Source: Acanthosepion esculentum
Taxonomy: Eukaryota; Mollusca; Cephalopoda; Sepiida; Sepiidae
Length of the DNA stretch: 64,000 nucleotides
Assembly: GCA_964036315.1 (NCBI GenBank)
Contig: OZ038498.1
Span: 9,630,861 to 9,694,860, forward strand
Direction: 5' to 3'
The position numbers were made by a program, and so were the translations under genes. Under the pieces are notes generated by a model. The model saw nothing but the letters and a program-made list of their open reading frames with translations, was not told the origin of the DNA and did not search any database. Below, in pieces: positions 1 to 13,858 of the stretch (position 1 is the first letter of the stretch; each line of letters opens with the position of its first letter).

Positions 1-3000
1 ATATTTCCTTCCATTATGTATTTTATCTCTTATGTTTCCTTTCATTATGTATTCAATATTTCCTTCCATTATGTATTTTATATCTTGTGTTTCCTTTCAT
101 TATGTATTCAATATTTCCTTCCATTATGTATTTTATCTCTTGTGTTTCCTTTCATTATGTATTCAATATTTCCTTCCATTATGTATTTTATATCTTGTGT
201 TTCCTTTCATTATGTATTCAATATTTCCTTCCATTATGTATTTTATCTCTTGTGTTTCCTTTCATTATGTATTCAATATTTCCTTCCATTATGTATTTTA
301 TACCTTGTGTTTCCTTTCATTATGTATTCAATATTTCCTTCCATTATGTATTTTATCTCTTGTGTTTCCTTTCATTATGTATTCAATATTTCCTTCCATT
401 ATGTATTTTATATCTTGTGTTTCCTTTCATTATGTATTCATTATTTCCTGCCATTATGTATTTTATCTCTTGTGTTTCCTTTCATTATGTATTCAATGTT
501 TCCCTCCATTATATATTTTATCTCTTGTGTTTCCTTCCATTATGTATGTTATGTCTTGTGTTTCCTTTCATTATGTATTCAATATTTCCTTCCATTATGT
601 ATTTTATATCTTGTGTTTCCTTTCATTATGTATTCAATATTTCCTTCCATTATGTATTTTATATCTTGTGTTTCCTTTCATTATGTATTCAATATTTCCT
701 TCCATTATGTATTTTATCTCTTGTGTTTCCTTTCATTATGTATTCAATATTTCCTTCCATTTTGTATTTTATCTCTTGTGTTTCCTTTCATTATGTATTC
801 AATATTTCCTTCCATTATGTATTTTATATCTTGTGTTTCCTTTCATTATGTATTCAATATTTCCTTCCATTATGTATTTTATATCTTGTGTTTCCTTTCA
901 TTATGTATTCAATATTTCCTTCCATTATGTATTTTATCTCTTGTGTTTCCTTTCATTATGTATTCAATATTTCCTTCCATTATGTATTTTATCTCTTGTG
1001 TTTCCTTTCATTATGTATTCAATATTTCCTTCCATTATGTATTTTATCTCTTGTGTTTCCTTTCATTATGTATTCAATATTTCCTTCCATTATGTATTTT
1101 ATATCTTGTGTTTCCTTTCATTATGTATTCAATATTTCCTACCATTATGTATTTTATCTCTTGTGTTTCCTTTCATTATGTATTCAATATTTCCTTCCAT
1201 TATGTATTTTATATCTTGTGTTTCCTTTCATTATGTATTCAATATTTCCTTCCATTATGTATTTTATCTCTTGTGTTTCCTTTCATTATGTATTCAATAT
1301 TTCCTTCCATTATGTATTTTATACCTTGTGTTTCCTTTCATTATGTATTCAATATTTCCTTCCATTATGTATTTTATATCTTGTGTTTCCTTTCATTATG
1401 TATTCAATATTTCCTTCCATTATGTATTTTATCTCTTGTCTTTCCTTTCATTATGTATTCAATGTTTCCCTCCATTATATATTTTATCTCTCGTGTTTCC
1501 TTCCATTATGTATTTTATCTCTTGTGTTTCCTTTCATTATGTATTCAATATTTCCTTCCATTATGTATTTTATCTCTTGTGTTTCCTTTCATTATGTATT
1601 CAATATTTCCTTCCATTATGTATTTTATCTCTTGTGTTTCCTTTCATTATGTATTCAATATTTCCTTCCATTATGTATTTTATCTCTTGTGTTTCCTTTC
1701 ATTATGTATTCAATATTTCCTTCCATTATGTATTTTATATCTTGTGTTTCCTTTCATTATGTATTCAATATTTCCTTCCATTATGTATTTTATCTCTTGT
1801 GTCTCCTTTCATTATGTATTCAATATTTCCTTCCATTATGTATTTTATATCTTGTGTTTCCTTTCATTATGTATTCAATATTTCCTTCCATTATGTATTT
1901 TATCTCTTGTGTTTCCTTTCATTATGTATTAAATATTTCCTTCCATTATGTATTTTATATCTTGTGTTTCCTTTCATTATGTATTCAATATTTCCTTCCA
2001 TTATGTATTTTATCTCTTGTGTTTCCTTTCATTATGTATTCAATGTTTCCCTCCATTATATATTTTATCTCTTGTGTTTCTTTCCATTATGTATTTTATG
2101 TCTTGTGTTTCCTTTCATTATGTATTCAATATTTCCTTCCATTTTGTATTTTATATCTTGTGTTTCCTTTCATTATGTATTCAATATTTCCTTCCATTAT
2201 GTATTTTATATCTTGTGTTTCCTTTCATTATGTATTCAATATTGCCTTCCATTATGTATTTTATCTCTTGTGTTTCCTTTCATTATGTATTCAATATTTC
2301 CTTCCATTATCTATTTTATATCTTGTGTTTCCTTTCATTATGTATTCAATATTTCCTTCCATTATGTATTTTATCTCTTGTGTTTCCTTTCATTATGTAT
2401 TCAATATTTCCTTCCATTATGTATTTTATCTCTTGTGTTTCCTTTCATTATGTATTCAATATTTCCTTCCATTATGTATTTTATATCTTGTGTTTCCTTT
2501 CATTATGTATTCAATATTTCCTTCCATTATGTATTTTATATCTTGTTTTTCCTTTCATTATGTATTCAATATTTCCTTCCATTATGTATTTTATCTCTTG
2601 TGTTTCCTTTCATTATGTATTCAATGTTTCCCTCCATTATATATTTTAGCTCTTGTGTTTCCTTCCATTATGTATTTTATGTCTTGTGTTTCCTTTCATT
2701 ATGTATTCAATATTTCCTTCCATTATGTATTTTATCTCTTGTGTTTCCTTTCATTATGTATTCAATATTTCCTTTCATTATGTATTTTATATCTTGTGTT
2801 TCCTTTCATTATGTATTCAATATTTCCTTCCATTATGTATTTTATCTCTTGTGTTTCCTTTCATTATGTATTCAATATTTCCTTCCATTATGTATTTTAT
2901 CTCTTGTGTTTCCTTTCATTATGTATTCAATATTTCCTTCCATTATGTATTTTATATCTTGTGTTTCCTTTCATTATGTATTCAATATTTCCTTCCATTA

Positions 3001-4339
3001 TGTATTTTATCTCTTGTGTTTCCTTTCATTATGTATTCAATGTTTCCCTCCATTATATATTTTATCTCTTGTGTTTCCTTCCATTATGTATTTTATGTCT
3101 TGTGTTTCCTTTCATTATGTATTCAATATTTCCTTCCATAAAGTATTTTATGTCTTGTGTTTCCTTTCATTATGTATTCAATATTTCCTTCCATTATGTA
3201 TTTTATCTCTTGTGTTTCCTTTCATTATTTATTCAATATTTCCTTCCATTATGTATTTTATCTCTTGTGTTTCCTTTCATTATGTATTCAATATTTCCTT
3301 CCATTATGTATTTTATATCTTGTGTTTCCTTTCATTATGTATTCAATATTTCCTTCCATTATGTATTTTATCTCTTGTGTTTCCTTTCATTATGTATTCA
3401 ATATTTCCTTCCATTATGTATTTTATATCTTGTGTTTCCTTTCATTATGTATTCAATATTTCCTTCCATTATGTATTTTATCTCTTGTGTTTCCTTTCAT
3501 TATGTATTCAATATTTCCTTCCATTATGTATTTTATATCTTGTGTTTCCTTTCATTATGTATTCAATATTTCCTTCCATTATGTATTTTATCTCTTGTGT
3601 TTCCTTTCATTATGTATTCAATGTTTCCCTCCATTATATATTTTATCTCTTGTGTTTCCTTCCATTATGTATGTTATGTCTTGTGTTTCCTTTCATTATG
3701 TATTCAATATTTCCTTCCATTATGTATTTTATATCTTGTGTTTCCTTTCATTATGTATTCAATATTTCCTTCCATTATATATTTTATATCTTGTTTTTCC
3801 TTTCATTATGTATTCAATATTTCCTTCCATTATGTATTTTATCTCTTGTGTTTCCTTTCATTATGTATTCAATATTTCCTTCCATTATGTATTTTATCTC
3901 TTGTGTTTCCTTTCATTATGTATTCAATATTTCCTTCCATTATGTATTTTATATCTTGTGTTTCCTTTCATTATGTATTCAATATTTCCTTCCATTATGT
4001 ATTTTATATCTTGTGTTTCCTTTCATTATGTATTCAATATTTCCTTCCATTATGTATTTTATATCTTGTGTTTCCTTTCATTATGTATTCAATATTTCCT
4101 TCCATTATGTATTTTATATCTTGTGTTTCCTTTCATTATGTATTCAATATTTCCTTCCATTATGTATTTTATATCTTGTGTTTCCTTTCATTATGTATTC
4201 AATATTTCCTTCCATTATGTATTTTATCTCTTGTGTTTCCTTTCATTATGTATTCAATGTTTCCCTCCATTATATATTTTATCTCTTGTGTTTCCTTCCA
4301 TTATGTATGTTATCTCTTGTGTTTCCTTTCATTATGTAT

Positions 4340-7300
4340 TCAATATTTCCTTCCATTATGTATTTTATCTCTTGTGTTTCCTTTCATTATGTATTCAATG
4401 TTTCCCTCCATTATGTATTTTATCTCTTGTGTTTCCTTCCATTATGTATTTTATGTCTTGTGTTTCCTTTCATTATGTATTCAATATTTCCTTCCATTAT
4501 GTATTTTATATCTTGTGTTTCCTTTCATTATGTATTCAATATTTCCTTCCATTATGTATTTTATATCTTGTGTTTCCTTCCATTATGTATTTTATCTCTT
4601 GTGTTTCCTTTCATTATGTATTCAATATTTCCTTCCATTATGTATTTTATATCATGTGTTTCCTTTCATTATGTATTCAATATTTCCTTCCATTATGTAT
4701 TTTATATCTTGTGTTTCCTTTCATTATGTATTCAATATTTCCTTCCATTATGTATTTTATATCTTGTGTTTCCTTTCATTATGTATTCAATATTTCCTTC
4801 CATTATGTATTTTATATCTTGTGTTTCCTTTCATTATGTATTCAATATTTCCTTCCATTATGTATTTTATATCTTGTGTTTCCTTCCATTATGTATTTTA
4901 TCTCTTGTGTTTCCTTTCATTATGTATTCAATATTTCCTTCCATTATGTATTTTATATCTTGTGTTTCCTTTCATTATGTATTCAATATTTCCTTCCATT
5001 ATGTATTTTATATCTTGTGTTTCCTTTCATTATGTATTCAATATTTCCTTCCATTATGTATTTTATATCTTGTGTTTCCTTTCATTAAGTATTCAATATT
5101 TCCTTCCATTATGTATTTTATCTCTTGTGTTTCCTTTCATTATGTATTCAATGTTTCCCTCCATTATATATTTTATGTCTTGTGTTTCCTTCCATTATGT
5201 ATTTTATCTCTTGTGTTTCCTTTCATTATGTATTCAATATTTCCTTCCATTATGTATTTTATATCTTGTGTTTCCTTTCATTATGTATTCAATATTTCCT
5301 TCCATTATGTATTTTATATCTTGTGTTTCCTTTCATTATGTATTCAATATTTCCTTCCATTATGTATTTTATATCTTGTGTTTCCTTTCATTATGTATTC
5401 AATATTTCCTTCCATTATGTATTTTATATCTTGTGTTTCCTTTCATTATGTATTCAATATTTCCTTCCATTATGTATTTTGTATCTTGTGTTTCCTTCCA
5501 TTATGTATTTTATCTCTTGTGTTTCCTTTCATTATGTATTCAATATTTCCTTCCATTATGTATTTTATATCTTGTGTTTCCTTTCATTATGTATTCAATA
5601 TTTCCTTCCATTATGTATTTTATATCTTGTGTTTCCTTTCATTATGTATTCAATATTTCCTTCCATTATGTATTTTATATCTTGTGTTTCCTTTCATTAT
5701 GTATTCAATATTTCCTTCCATTATGTATTTTATCTCTTGTGTTTCCTTTCATTATGATTCAATATTTCCTTCCATTATGTATTTTATATCGTGTGTTTCC
5801 TTTCATTAAGTATTCAATATTTCCTTCCATTATGTATTTTATATCTTGTGTTTCCTTTCATTATGTATTCAATATTTCCTTCCATTATGTATTTTATCTC
5901 TTGTGTTTCCTTTCATTATGTATTCAATATTTCCTTCCATTATGTATTTTATATCTTGTGTTTCCTTTCATTATGTATTCAATATTTCCTTCCATTATGT
6001 ATTTTATCTCTTGTGTTTCCTTTCATTATGTATTCAATGTTTCCCTCCATTATATATTTTATCTCTTGTGTTTCCTTCCATTATGTATTTTATGTCTTGT
6101 GTTTCCTTTCATTATGTATTCAATATTTCCTTCCATTATGTATTTTATCTCTTGTGTTTCCTTTCATTATGTATTCAATATTTCCTTCCATTATGTATTT
6201 TATATCTTGTGTTTCCTTTCATTATGTATTCAATATTTCCTTCCATTATGTATTTTACATCTTGTGTTTCCTTTCATTATGTATTCAATATTTCCTTCCA
6301 TTATGTATTTTATCTCTTGTGTTTCCTTTCATTATGATTCAATATTTCCTTCCATTATGTATTTTATATCGTGTGTTTCCTTTCATTAAGTATTCAATAT
6401 TTCCTTCCATTATGTATTTTATATCTTGTGTTTCCTTTCATTATGTATTCAATATTTCCTTCCATTATGTATTTTATCTCTTGTGTTTCCTTTCATTATG
6501 TATTCAATATTTCCTTCCATTATGTATTTTATATCTTGTGTTTCCTTTCATTATGTATTCAATATTTCCTTCCATTATGTATTTTATCTCTTGTGTTTCC
6601 TTTCATTATGTATTCAATGTTTCCCTCCATTATATATTTTATCTCTTGTGTTTCCTTCCATTATGTATTTTATGTCTTGTGTTTCCTTTCATTATGTATT
6701 CAATATTTCCTTCCATTATGTATTTTATCTCTTGTGTTTCCTTTCATTATGTATTCAATATTTCCTTCCATTATGTATTTTACATCTTGTGTTTCCTTTC
6801 ATTATGTATTCAATATTTCCTTCCATTATGTATTTTATCTCTTGTGTTTCCTTTCATTATGTATTCAATATTTCCTTCCATTATGTATTTTATCTCTTGT
6901 GTTTCCTTTCATTATGTATTCAATATTTCCTTCCATTATGTATTTTATATCTTGTGTTTCCTTTCATTATGTATTCAATATTTCCTTCCATTATGTATTT
7001 TATCTCTTGTGTTTCCTTTCATTATGTATTCAATATTTCCTTCCATTATGTATTTTATCTCTTGTGTTTCCTTTCATTATGTATTCAATATTTCCTTCCA
7101 TTATGTATTTTATATCTTGTGTTTCCTTTCATTATGTATTCAATATTTCCTTCCATTATGTATTTTATCTCTTGTGTTTCCTTTCATTATGTATTCAATG
7201 TTTCCCTCCATTATGTATTTTATCTCTTGTGTTTCCTTCCATTATGTATTTTATGTCTTGTGTTTCCTTTCATTATGTATTCAATATTTCCTTCCATTAT

Positions 7301-8557
7301 GTATTTTATATCTTGTGTTTCCTTTCATTATGTATTCAATATTTCCTTCCATTATGTATTTTATATCTTGTGTTTCCTTCCATTATGTATTTTATCTCTT
7401 GTGTTTCCTTTCATTATGTATTCAATATTTCCTTCCATTATGTATTTTATATCATGTGTTTCCTTTCATTATGTATTCAATATTTCCTTCCATTATGTAT
7501 TTTATATCTTGTGTTTCCTTTCATTATGTATTCAATATTTCCTTCCATTATGTATTTTATATCTTGTGTTTCCTTTCATTATGTATTCAATATTTCCTTC
7601 CATTATGTATTTTATATCTTGTGTTTCCTTTCATTATGTATTCAATATTTCCTTCCATTATGTATTTTATATCTTGTGTTTCCTTCCATTATGTATTTTA
7701 TCTCTTGTGTTTCCTTTCATTATGTATTCAATATTTCCTTCCATTATGTATTTTATATCTTGTGTTTCCTTTCATTATGTATTCAATATTTCCTTCCATT
7801 ATGTATTTTATATCTTGTGTTTCCTTTCATTATGTATTCAATATTTCCTTCCATTATGTATTTTATATCTTGTGTTTCCTTTCATTAAGTATTCAATATT
7901 TCCTTCCATTATGTATTTTATCTCTTGTGTTTCCTTTCATTATGTATTCAATGTTTCCCTCCATTATATATTTTATGTCTTGTGTTTCCTTCCATTATGT
8001 ATTTTATCTCTTGTGTTTCCTTTCATTATGTATTCAATATTTCCTTCCATTATGTATTTTATATCTTGTGTTTCCTTTCATTATGTATTCAATATTTCCT
8101 TCCATTATGTATTTTATATCTTGTGTTTCCTTTCATTATGTATTCAATATTTCCTTCCATTATGTATTTTATATCTTGTGTTTCCTTTCATTATGTATTC
8201 AATATTTCCTTCCATTATGTATTTTATATCTTGTGTTTCCTTTCATTATGTATTCAATATTTCCTTCCATTATGTATTTTGTATCTTGTGTTTCCTTCCA
8301 TTATGTATTTTATCTCTTGTGTTTCCTTTCATTATGTATTCAATATTTCCTTCCATTATGTATTTTATATCTTGTGTTTCCTTTCATTATGTATTCAATA
8401 TTTCCTTCCATTATGTATTTTATATCTTGTGTTTCCTTTCATTATGTATTCAATATTTCCTTCCATTATGTATTTTATATCTTGTGTTTCCTTTCATTAT
8501 GTATTCAATATTTCCTTCCATTATGTATTTTATCTCTTGTGTTTCCTTTCATTATGA
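4340..8557. repeat. 2800-bp offset and 580-bp offset duplications in the satellite
   Basis: The block about 4340-5757 recurs at about 7140-8557 (offset 2800), including the rare TATATCATGTG, CATTAAGTATT and TTTTGTATCTTG variants; 5125-5757 and 7925-8557 translate identically. Between them, about 5753-6332 is repeated at 6333-6912 (offset 580, that is nine 55-bp units plus one 86-bp unit minus one base), marked by the CATTATGATTC deletion. Nested offsets of this kind suggest successive unequal exchanges. Confidence 0.75.
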
Positions 8558-8559
8558 TT

Positions 8560-11500
8560 CAATATTTCCTTCCATTATGTATTTTATATCGTGTGTTTCC
8601 TTTCATTAAGTATTCAATATTTCCTTCCATTATGTATTTTATATCTTGTGTTTCCTTTCATTATGTATTCAATATTTCCTTCCATTATGTATTTTATCTC
8701 TTGTGTTTCCTTTCATTATGTATTCAATATTTCCTTCCATTATGTATTTTATATCTTGTGTTTCCTTTAATTATGTATTCAATATTTCCTTCCATTATGT
8801 ATTTTATCTCTTGTGTTTCCTTTCATTATGTATTCAATGTTTCCCTCCATTATATATTTTATCTCTTGTGTTTCCTTCCATTATGTATTTTATGTCTTGT
8901 GTTTCCTTTCATTATGTATTCAATATTTCCTTCCATTATGTATTTTATCTCTTGTGTTTCCTTTCATTATGTATTCAATATTTCCTCCCATTATGTATTT
9001 TATATCTTGTGTTTCCTTTCATTATGTATTCAATATTTCCTTCCATTATGTATTTTACATCTTGTGTTTCCTTTCATTATGTATTCAATATTTCCTTCCA
9101 TTATGTATTTTATCTCTTGTGTTTCCTTTCATTATGTATTCAATATTTCCTTCCATTATGTATTTTATCTCTTGTGTTTCCTTTCATTATGTATTCAATA
9201 TTTCCTTCCATTATGTATTTTATATCTTGTGTTTCCTTTCATTATGTATTCAATATTTCCTTCCATTATGTATTTTATCTCTTGTGTTTCCTTTCATTAT
9301 GTATTCAATATTTCCTTCCATTATGTATTTTATCTCTTGTGTTTCCTTTCATTATGTATTCAATATTTCCTTCCATTATGTATTTTATATCTTGTGTTTC
9401 CTTTCATTATGTATTCAATATTTCCTTCCATTATGTATTTTATCTCTTGTGTTTCCTTTCATTATGTATTCAATGTTTCCCTCCATTATATATTTTATCT
9501 CTTGTGTTTCATTCCATTATGTATTTTATCTCTTGTGTTTCCTTTCATTATGTATTCAATATTTCCTTCCATTATGTATTTTATCTCTTGTGTTTCCTTT
9601 CATTATGTATTCAATATTTCCTTCCATTATGTATTTTATCTCTTGTCTTTCCTTTCATTATGTATTCAATATTTCCTTCCATTATGTATTTTATCTCTTG
9701 TGTTTCCTTTCATTATGTATTCAATATTTCCTTCCATTATGTATTTTATATCTTGTGTTTCCTTTCATTATGTATTCAATATTTCCTTCCATTATGTATT
9801 TTATCTCTTGTGTCTCCTTTCATTATGTATTCAATATTTCCTTCCATTATGTATTTTATATCTTGTGTTTCCTTTCATTATGTATTCAATATTTCCTTCC
9901 ATTATGTATTTTATCTCTTGTGTTTCCTTTCATTATGTATTAAATATTTCCTTCCATTATGTATTTTATATCTTGTGTTTCCTTTCATTATGTATTCAAT
10001 ATTTCCTTCCATTATGTATTTTATCTCTTGTGTTTCCTTTCATTATGTATTCAATATTTCCTTCCATTATGTATTTTATATCTTGTGTTTCCTTTCATTA
10101 TGTATTCAAAATTTCCTTCCATTATGTATTTTATCTCTTGTGTTTCCTTTCATTATGTATTCAATGTTTCCCTCCATTATATATTTTATCTCTTGTGTTT
10201 CCTTCCATTATGTATTTTATGTCTTGTGTTTCCTTTCATTATGTATTCAATATTTCCTTCCATTATGTATTTTATCTCTTGTGTTTCCTTTCATTATATA
10301 TTCAATATTTCCTTCCATTATGTATTTTATATCTTGTGTTTCCTTTCATTATGTATTCAATATTTCCTTCCATTATGTATTTTATCTCTTGTGTTTCCTT
10401 TCATTATGTATTCAATATTTCCTTCCATTATGTATTTTATATCTTGTGTTTCCTTTCATTATGTATTCAATATTTCCTTCCATTATGTATTTTATCTCTT
10501 GTGTTTCCTTTCATTATGTATTCAATATTTCCTTCCATTATGTATTTTATCTCTTGTGTTTCCTTTCATTATGTATTCAATATTTCCTTCCATTATGTAT
10601 TTTATCTCTTGTGTTTCCTTTCATTATGTATTCAATATTTCCTTCCATTATGTATTTTATATCTTGTGTTTCCTTTCATTATGTATTCAATATTTCCTTC
10701 CATTATGTATTTTATCTATTGTGTTTCAAATCATTATGTATTCAATATTTCCTTCCATTATGTATTTTATCTCTTGTGTTTCCTTTCATTATGTATTCAA
10801 TATTTCCTTCCATTATGTATTTTATATCTTGTGTTTCCTTTCATTATGTATTCAATATTTCCTTCCATTATGTATTTTATCTCTTGTGTTTCCTTTCATT
10901 ATGTATTCAATGTTTCCCTCCATTATATATTTTATCTCTTGTGTTTCCTTCCATTATGTATGTTATGTCTTGTGTTTCCTTTCATTATGTATTCAATATT
11001 TCCTTCCATTATGTATTTTATATCTTGTGTTTCCTTTCATTATGTATTCAATATTTCCTTCCATTATGTATTTTATATCTTGTGTTTCCTTTCATTATGT
11101 ATTCAATATTTCCTTCCATTATGTATTTTATATCTTGTGTTTCCTTTCATTATGTATTCAATATTTCCTTCCATTATGTATTTTATCTCTTGTGTTTCCT
11201 TTCATTATGATTCAATATTTCCTTCCATTATGTATTTTATATCGTGTGTTTCCTTTCATTAAGTATTCAATATTTCCTTCCATTATGTATTTTATATCTT
11301 GTGTTTCCTTTCATTATGTATTCAATATTTCCTTCCATTATGTATTTTATCTCTTGTGTTTCCTTTCATTATGTATTCAATATTTCCTTCCATTATGTAT
11401 TTTATATCTTGTGTTTCCTTTAATTATGTATTCAATATTTCCTTCCATTATGTATTTTATCTCTTGTGTTTCCTTTCATTATGTATTCAATGTTTCCCTC

Positions 11501-13858
11501 CATTATATATTTTATCTCTTGTGTTTCCTTCCATTATGTATTTTATGTCTTGTGTTTCCTTTCATTATGTATTCAATATTTCCTTCCATTATGTATTTTA
11601 TCTCTTGTGTTTCCTTTCATTATGTATTCAATATTTCCTCCCATTATGTATTTTATATCTTGTGTTTCCTTTCATTATGTATTCAATATTTCCTTCCATT
11701 ATGTATTTTACATCTTGTGTTTCCTTTCATTATGTATTCAATATTTCCTTCCATTATGTATTTTATCTCTTGTGTTTCCTTTCATTATGTATTCAATATT
11801 TCCTTCCATTATGTATTTTATCTCTTGTGTTTCCTTTCATTATGTATTCAATATTTCCTTCCATTATGTATTTTATATCTTGTGTTTCCTTTCATTATGT
11901 ATTCAATATTTCCTTCCATTATGTATTTTATCTCTTGTGTTTCCTTTCATTATGTATTCAATATTTCCTTCCATTATGTATTTTATCTCTTGTGTTTCCT
12001 TTCATTATGTATTCAATATTTCCTTCCATTATGTATTTTATATCTTGTGTTTCCTTTCATTATGTATTCAATATTTCCTTCCATTATGTATTTTATCTCT
12101 TGTGTTTCCTTTCATTATGTATTCAATGTTTCCCTCCATTATATATTTTATCTCTTGTGTTTCATTCCATTATGTATTTTATCTCTTGTGTTTCCTTTCA
12201 TTATGTATTCAATATTTCCTTCCATTATGTATTTTATCTCTTGTGTTTCCTTTCATTATGTATTCAATATTTCCTTCCATTATGTATTTTATCTCTTGTC
12301 TTTCCTTTCATTATGTATTCAATATTTCCTTCCATTATGTATTTTATCTCTTGTGTTTCCTTTCATTATGTATTCAATATTTCCTTCCATTATGTATTTT
12401 ATATCTTGTGTTTCCTTTCATTATGTATTCAATATTTCCTTCCATTATGTATTTTATCTCTTGTGTCTCCTTTCATTATGTATTCAATATTTCCTTCCAT
12501 TATGTATTTTATATCTTGTGTTTCCTTTCATTATGTATTCAATATTTCCTTCCATTATGTATTTTATCTCTTGTGTTTCCTTTCATTATGTATTAAATAT
12601 TTCCTTCCATTATGTATTTTATATCTTGTGTTTCCTTTCATTATGTATTCAATATTTCCTTCCATTATGTATTTTATCTCTTGTGTTTCCTTTCATTATG
12701 TATTCAATATTTCCTTCCATTATGTATTTTATATCTTGTGTTTCCTTTCATTATGTATTCAAAATTTCCTTCCATTATGTATTTTATCTCTTGTGTTTCC
12801 TTTCATTATGTATTCAATGTTTCCCTCCATTATATATTTTATCTCTTGTGTTTCCTTCCATTATGTATTTTATGTCTTGTGTTTCCTTTCATTATGTATT
12901 CAATATTTCCTTCCATTATGTATTTTATCTCTTGTGTTTCCTTTCATTATATATTCAATATTTCCTTCCATTATGTATTTTATATCTTGTGTTTCCTTTC
13001 ATTATGTATTCAATATTTCCTTCCATTATGTATTTTATCTCTTGTGTTTCCTTTCATTATGTATTCAATATTTCCTTCCATTATGTATTTTATATCTTGT
13101 GTTTCCTTTCATTATGTATTCAATATTTCCTTCCATTATGTATTTTATCTCTTGTGTTTCCTTTCATTATGTATTCAATATTTCCTTCCATTATGTATTT
13201 TATCTCTTGTGTTTCCTTTCATTATGTATTCAATATTTCCTTCCATTATGTATTTTATCTCTTGTGTTTCCTTTCATTATGTATTCAATATTTCCTTCCA
13301 TTATGTATTTTATATCTTGTGTTTCCTTTCATTATGTATTCAATATTTCCTTCCATTATGTATTTTATCTATTGTGTTTCAAATCATTATGTATTCAATA
13401 TTTCCTTCCATTATGTATTTTATCTCTTGTGTTTCCTTTCATTATGTATTCAATATTTCCTTCCATTATGTATTTTATATCTTGTGTTTCCTTTCATTAT
13501 GTATTCAATATTTCCTTCCATTATGTATTTTATCTCTTGTGTTTCCTTTCATTATGTATTCAATGTTTCCCTCCATTATATATTTTATCTCTTGTGTTTC
13601 CTTCCATTATGTATGTTATGTCTTGTGTTTCCTTTCATTATGTATTCAATATTTCCTTCCATTATGTATTTTATATCTTGTGTTTCCTTTCATTATGTAT
13701 TCAATATTTCCTTCCATTATGTATTTTATATCTTGTGTTTCCTTTCATTATGTATTCAATATTTCCTTCCATTATGTATTTTATCTCTTGTGTTTCCTTT
13801 CATTATGTATTCAATATTTCCTTCCATTATGTATTTTATCTCTTGTGTTTCCTTTCAT
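8560..13858. repeat. 2653-bp block duplicated in tandem inside the satellite
   Basis: The block from about 8560 to 11212 is repeated from about 11213 to 13858. Rare private variants recur at the same offset of 2653 bp: the 1-bp deletion CATTATGATTC (8552 and 11205), the stop-creating TATTAAATATT (9938 and 12591), TTTCAAATCATT (10727 and 13380), and the CTCCCATTATG variant (8987 and 11640). The 1131-bp stretch 8813-9943 translates identically to 11466-12596. The length fits 46 units of 55 bp plus four extra 31-bp halves minus one base. It shows amplification of large blocks rather than single units. Confidence 0.85.
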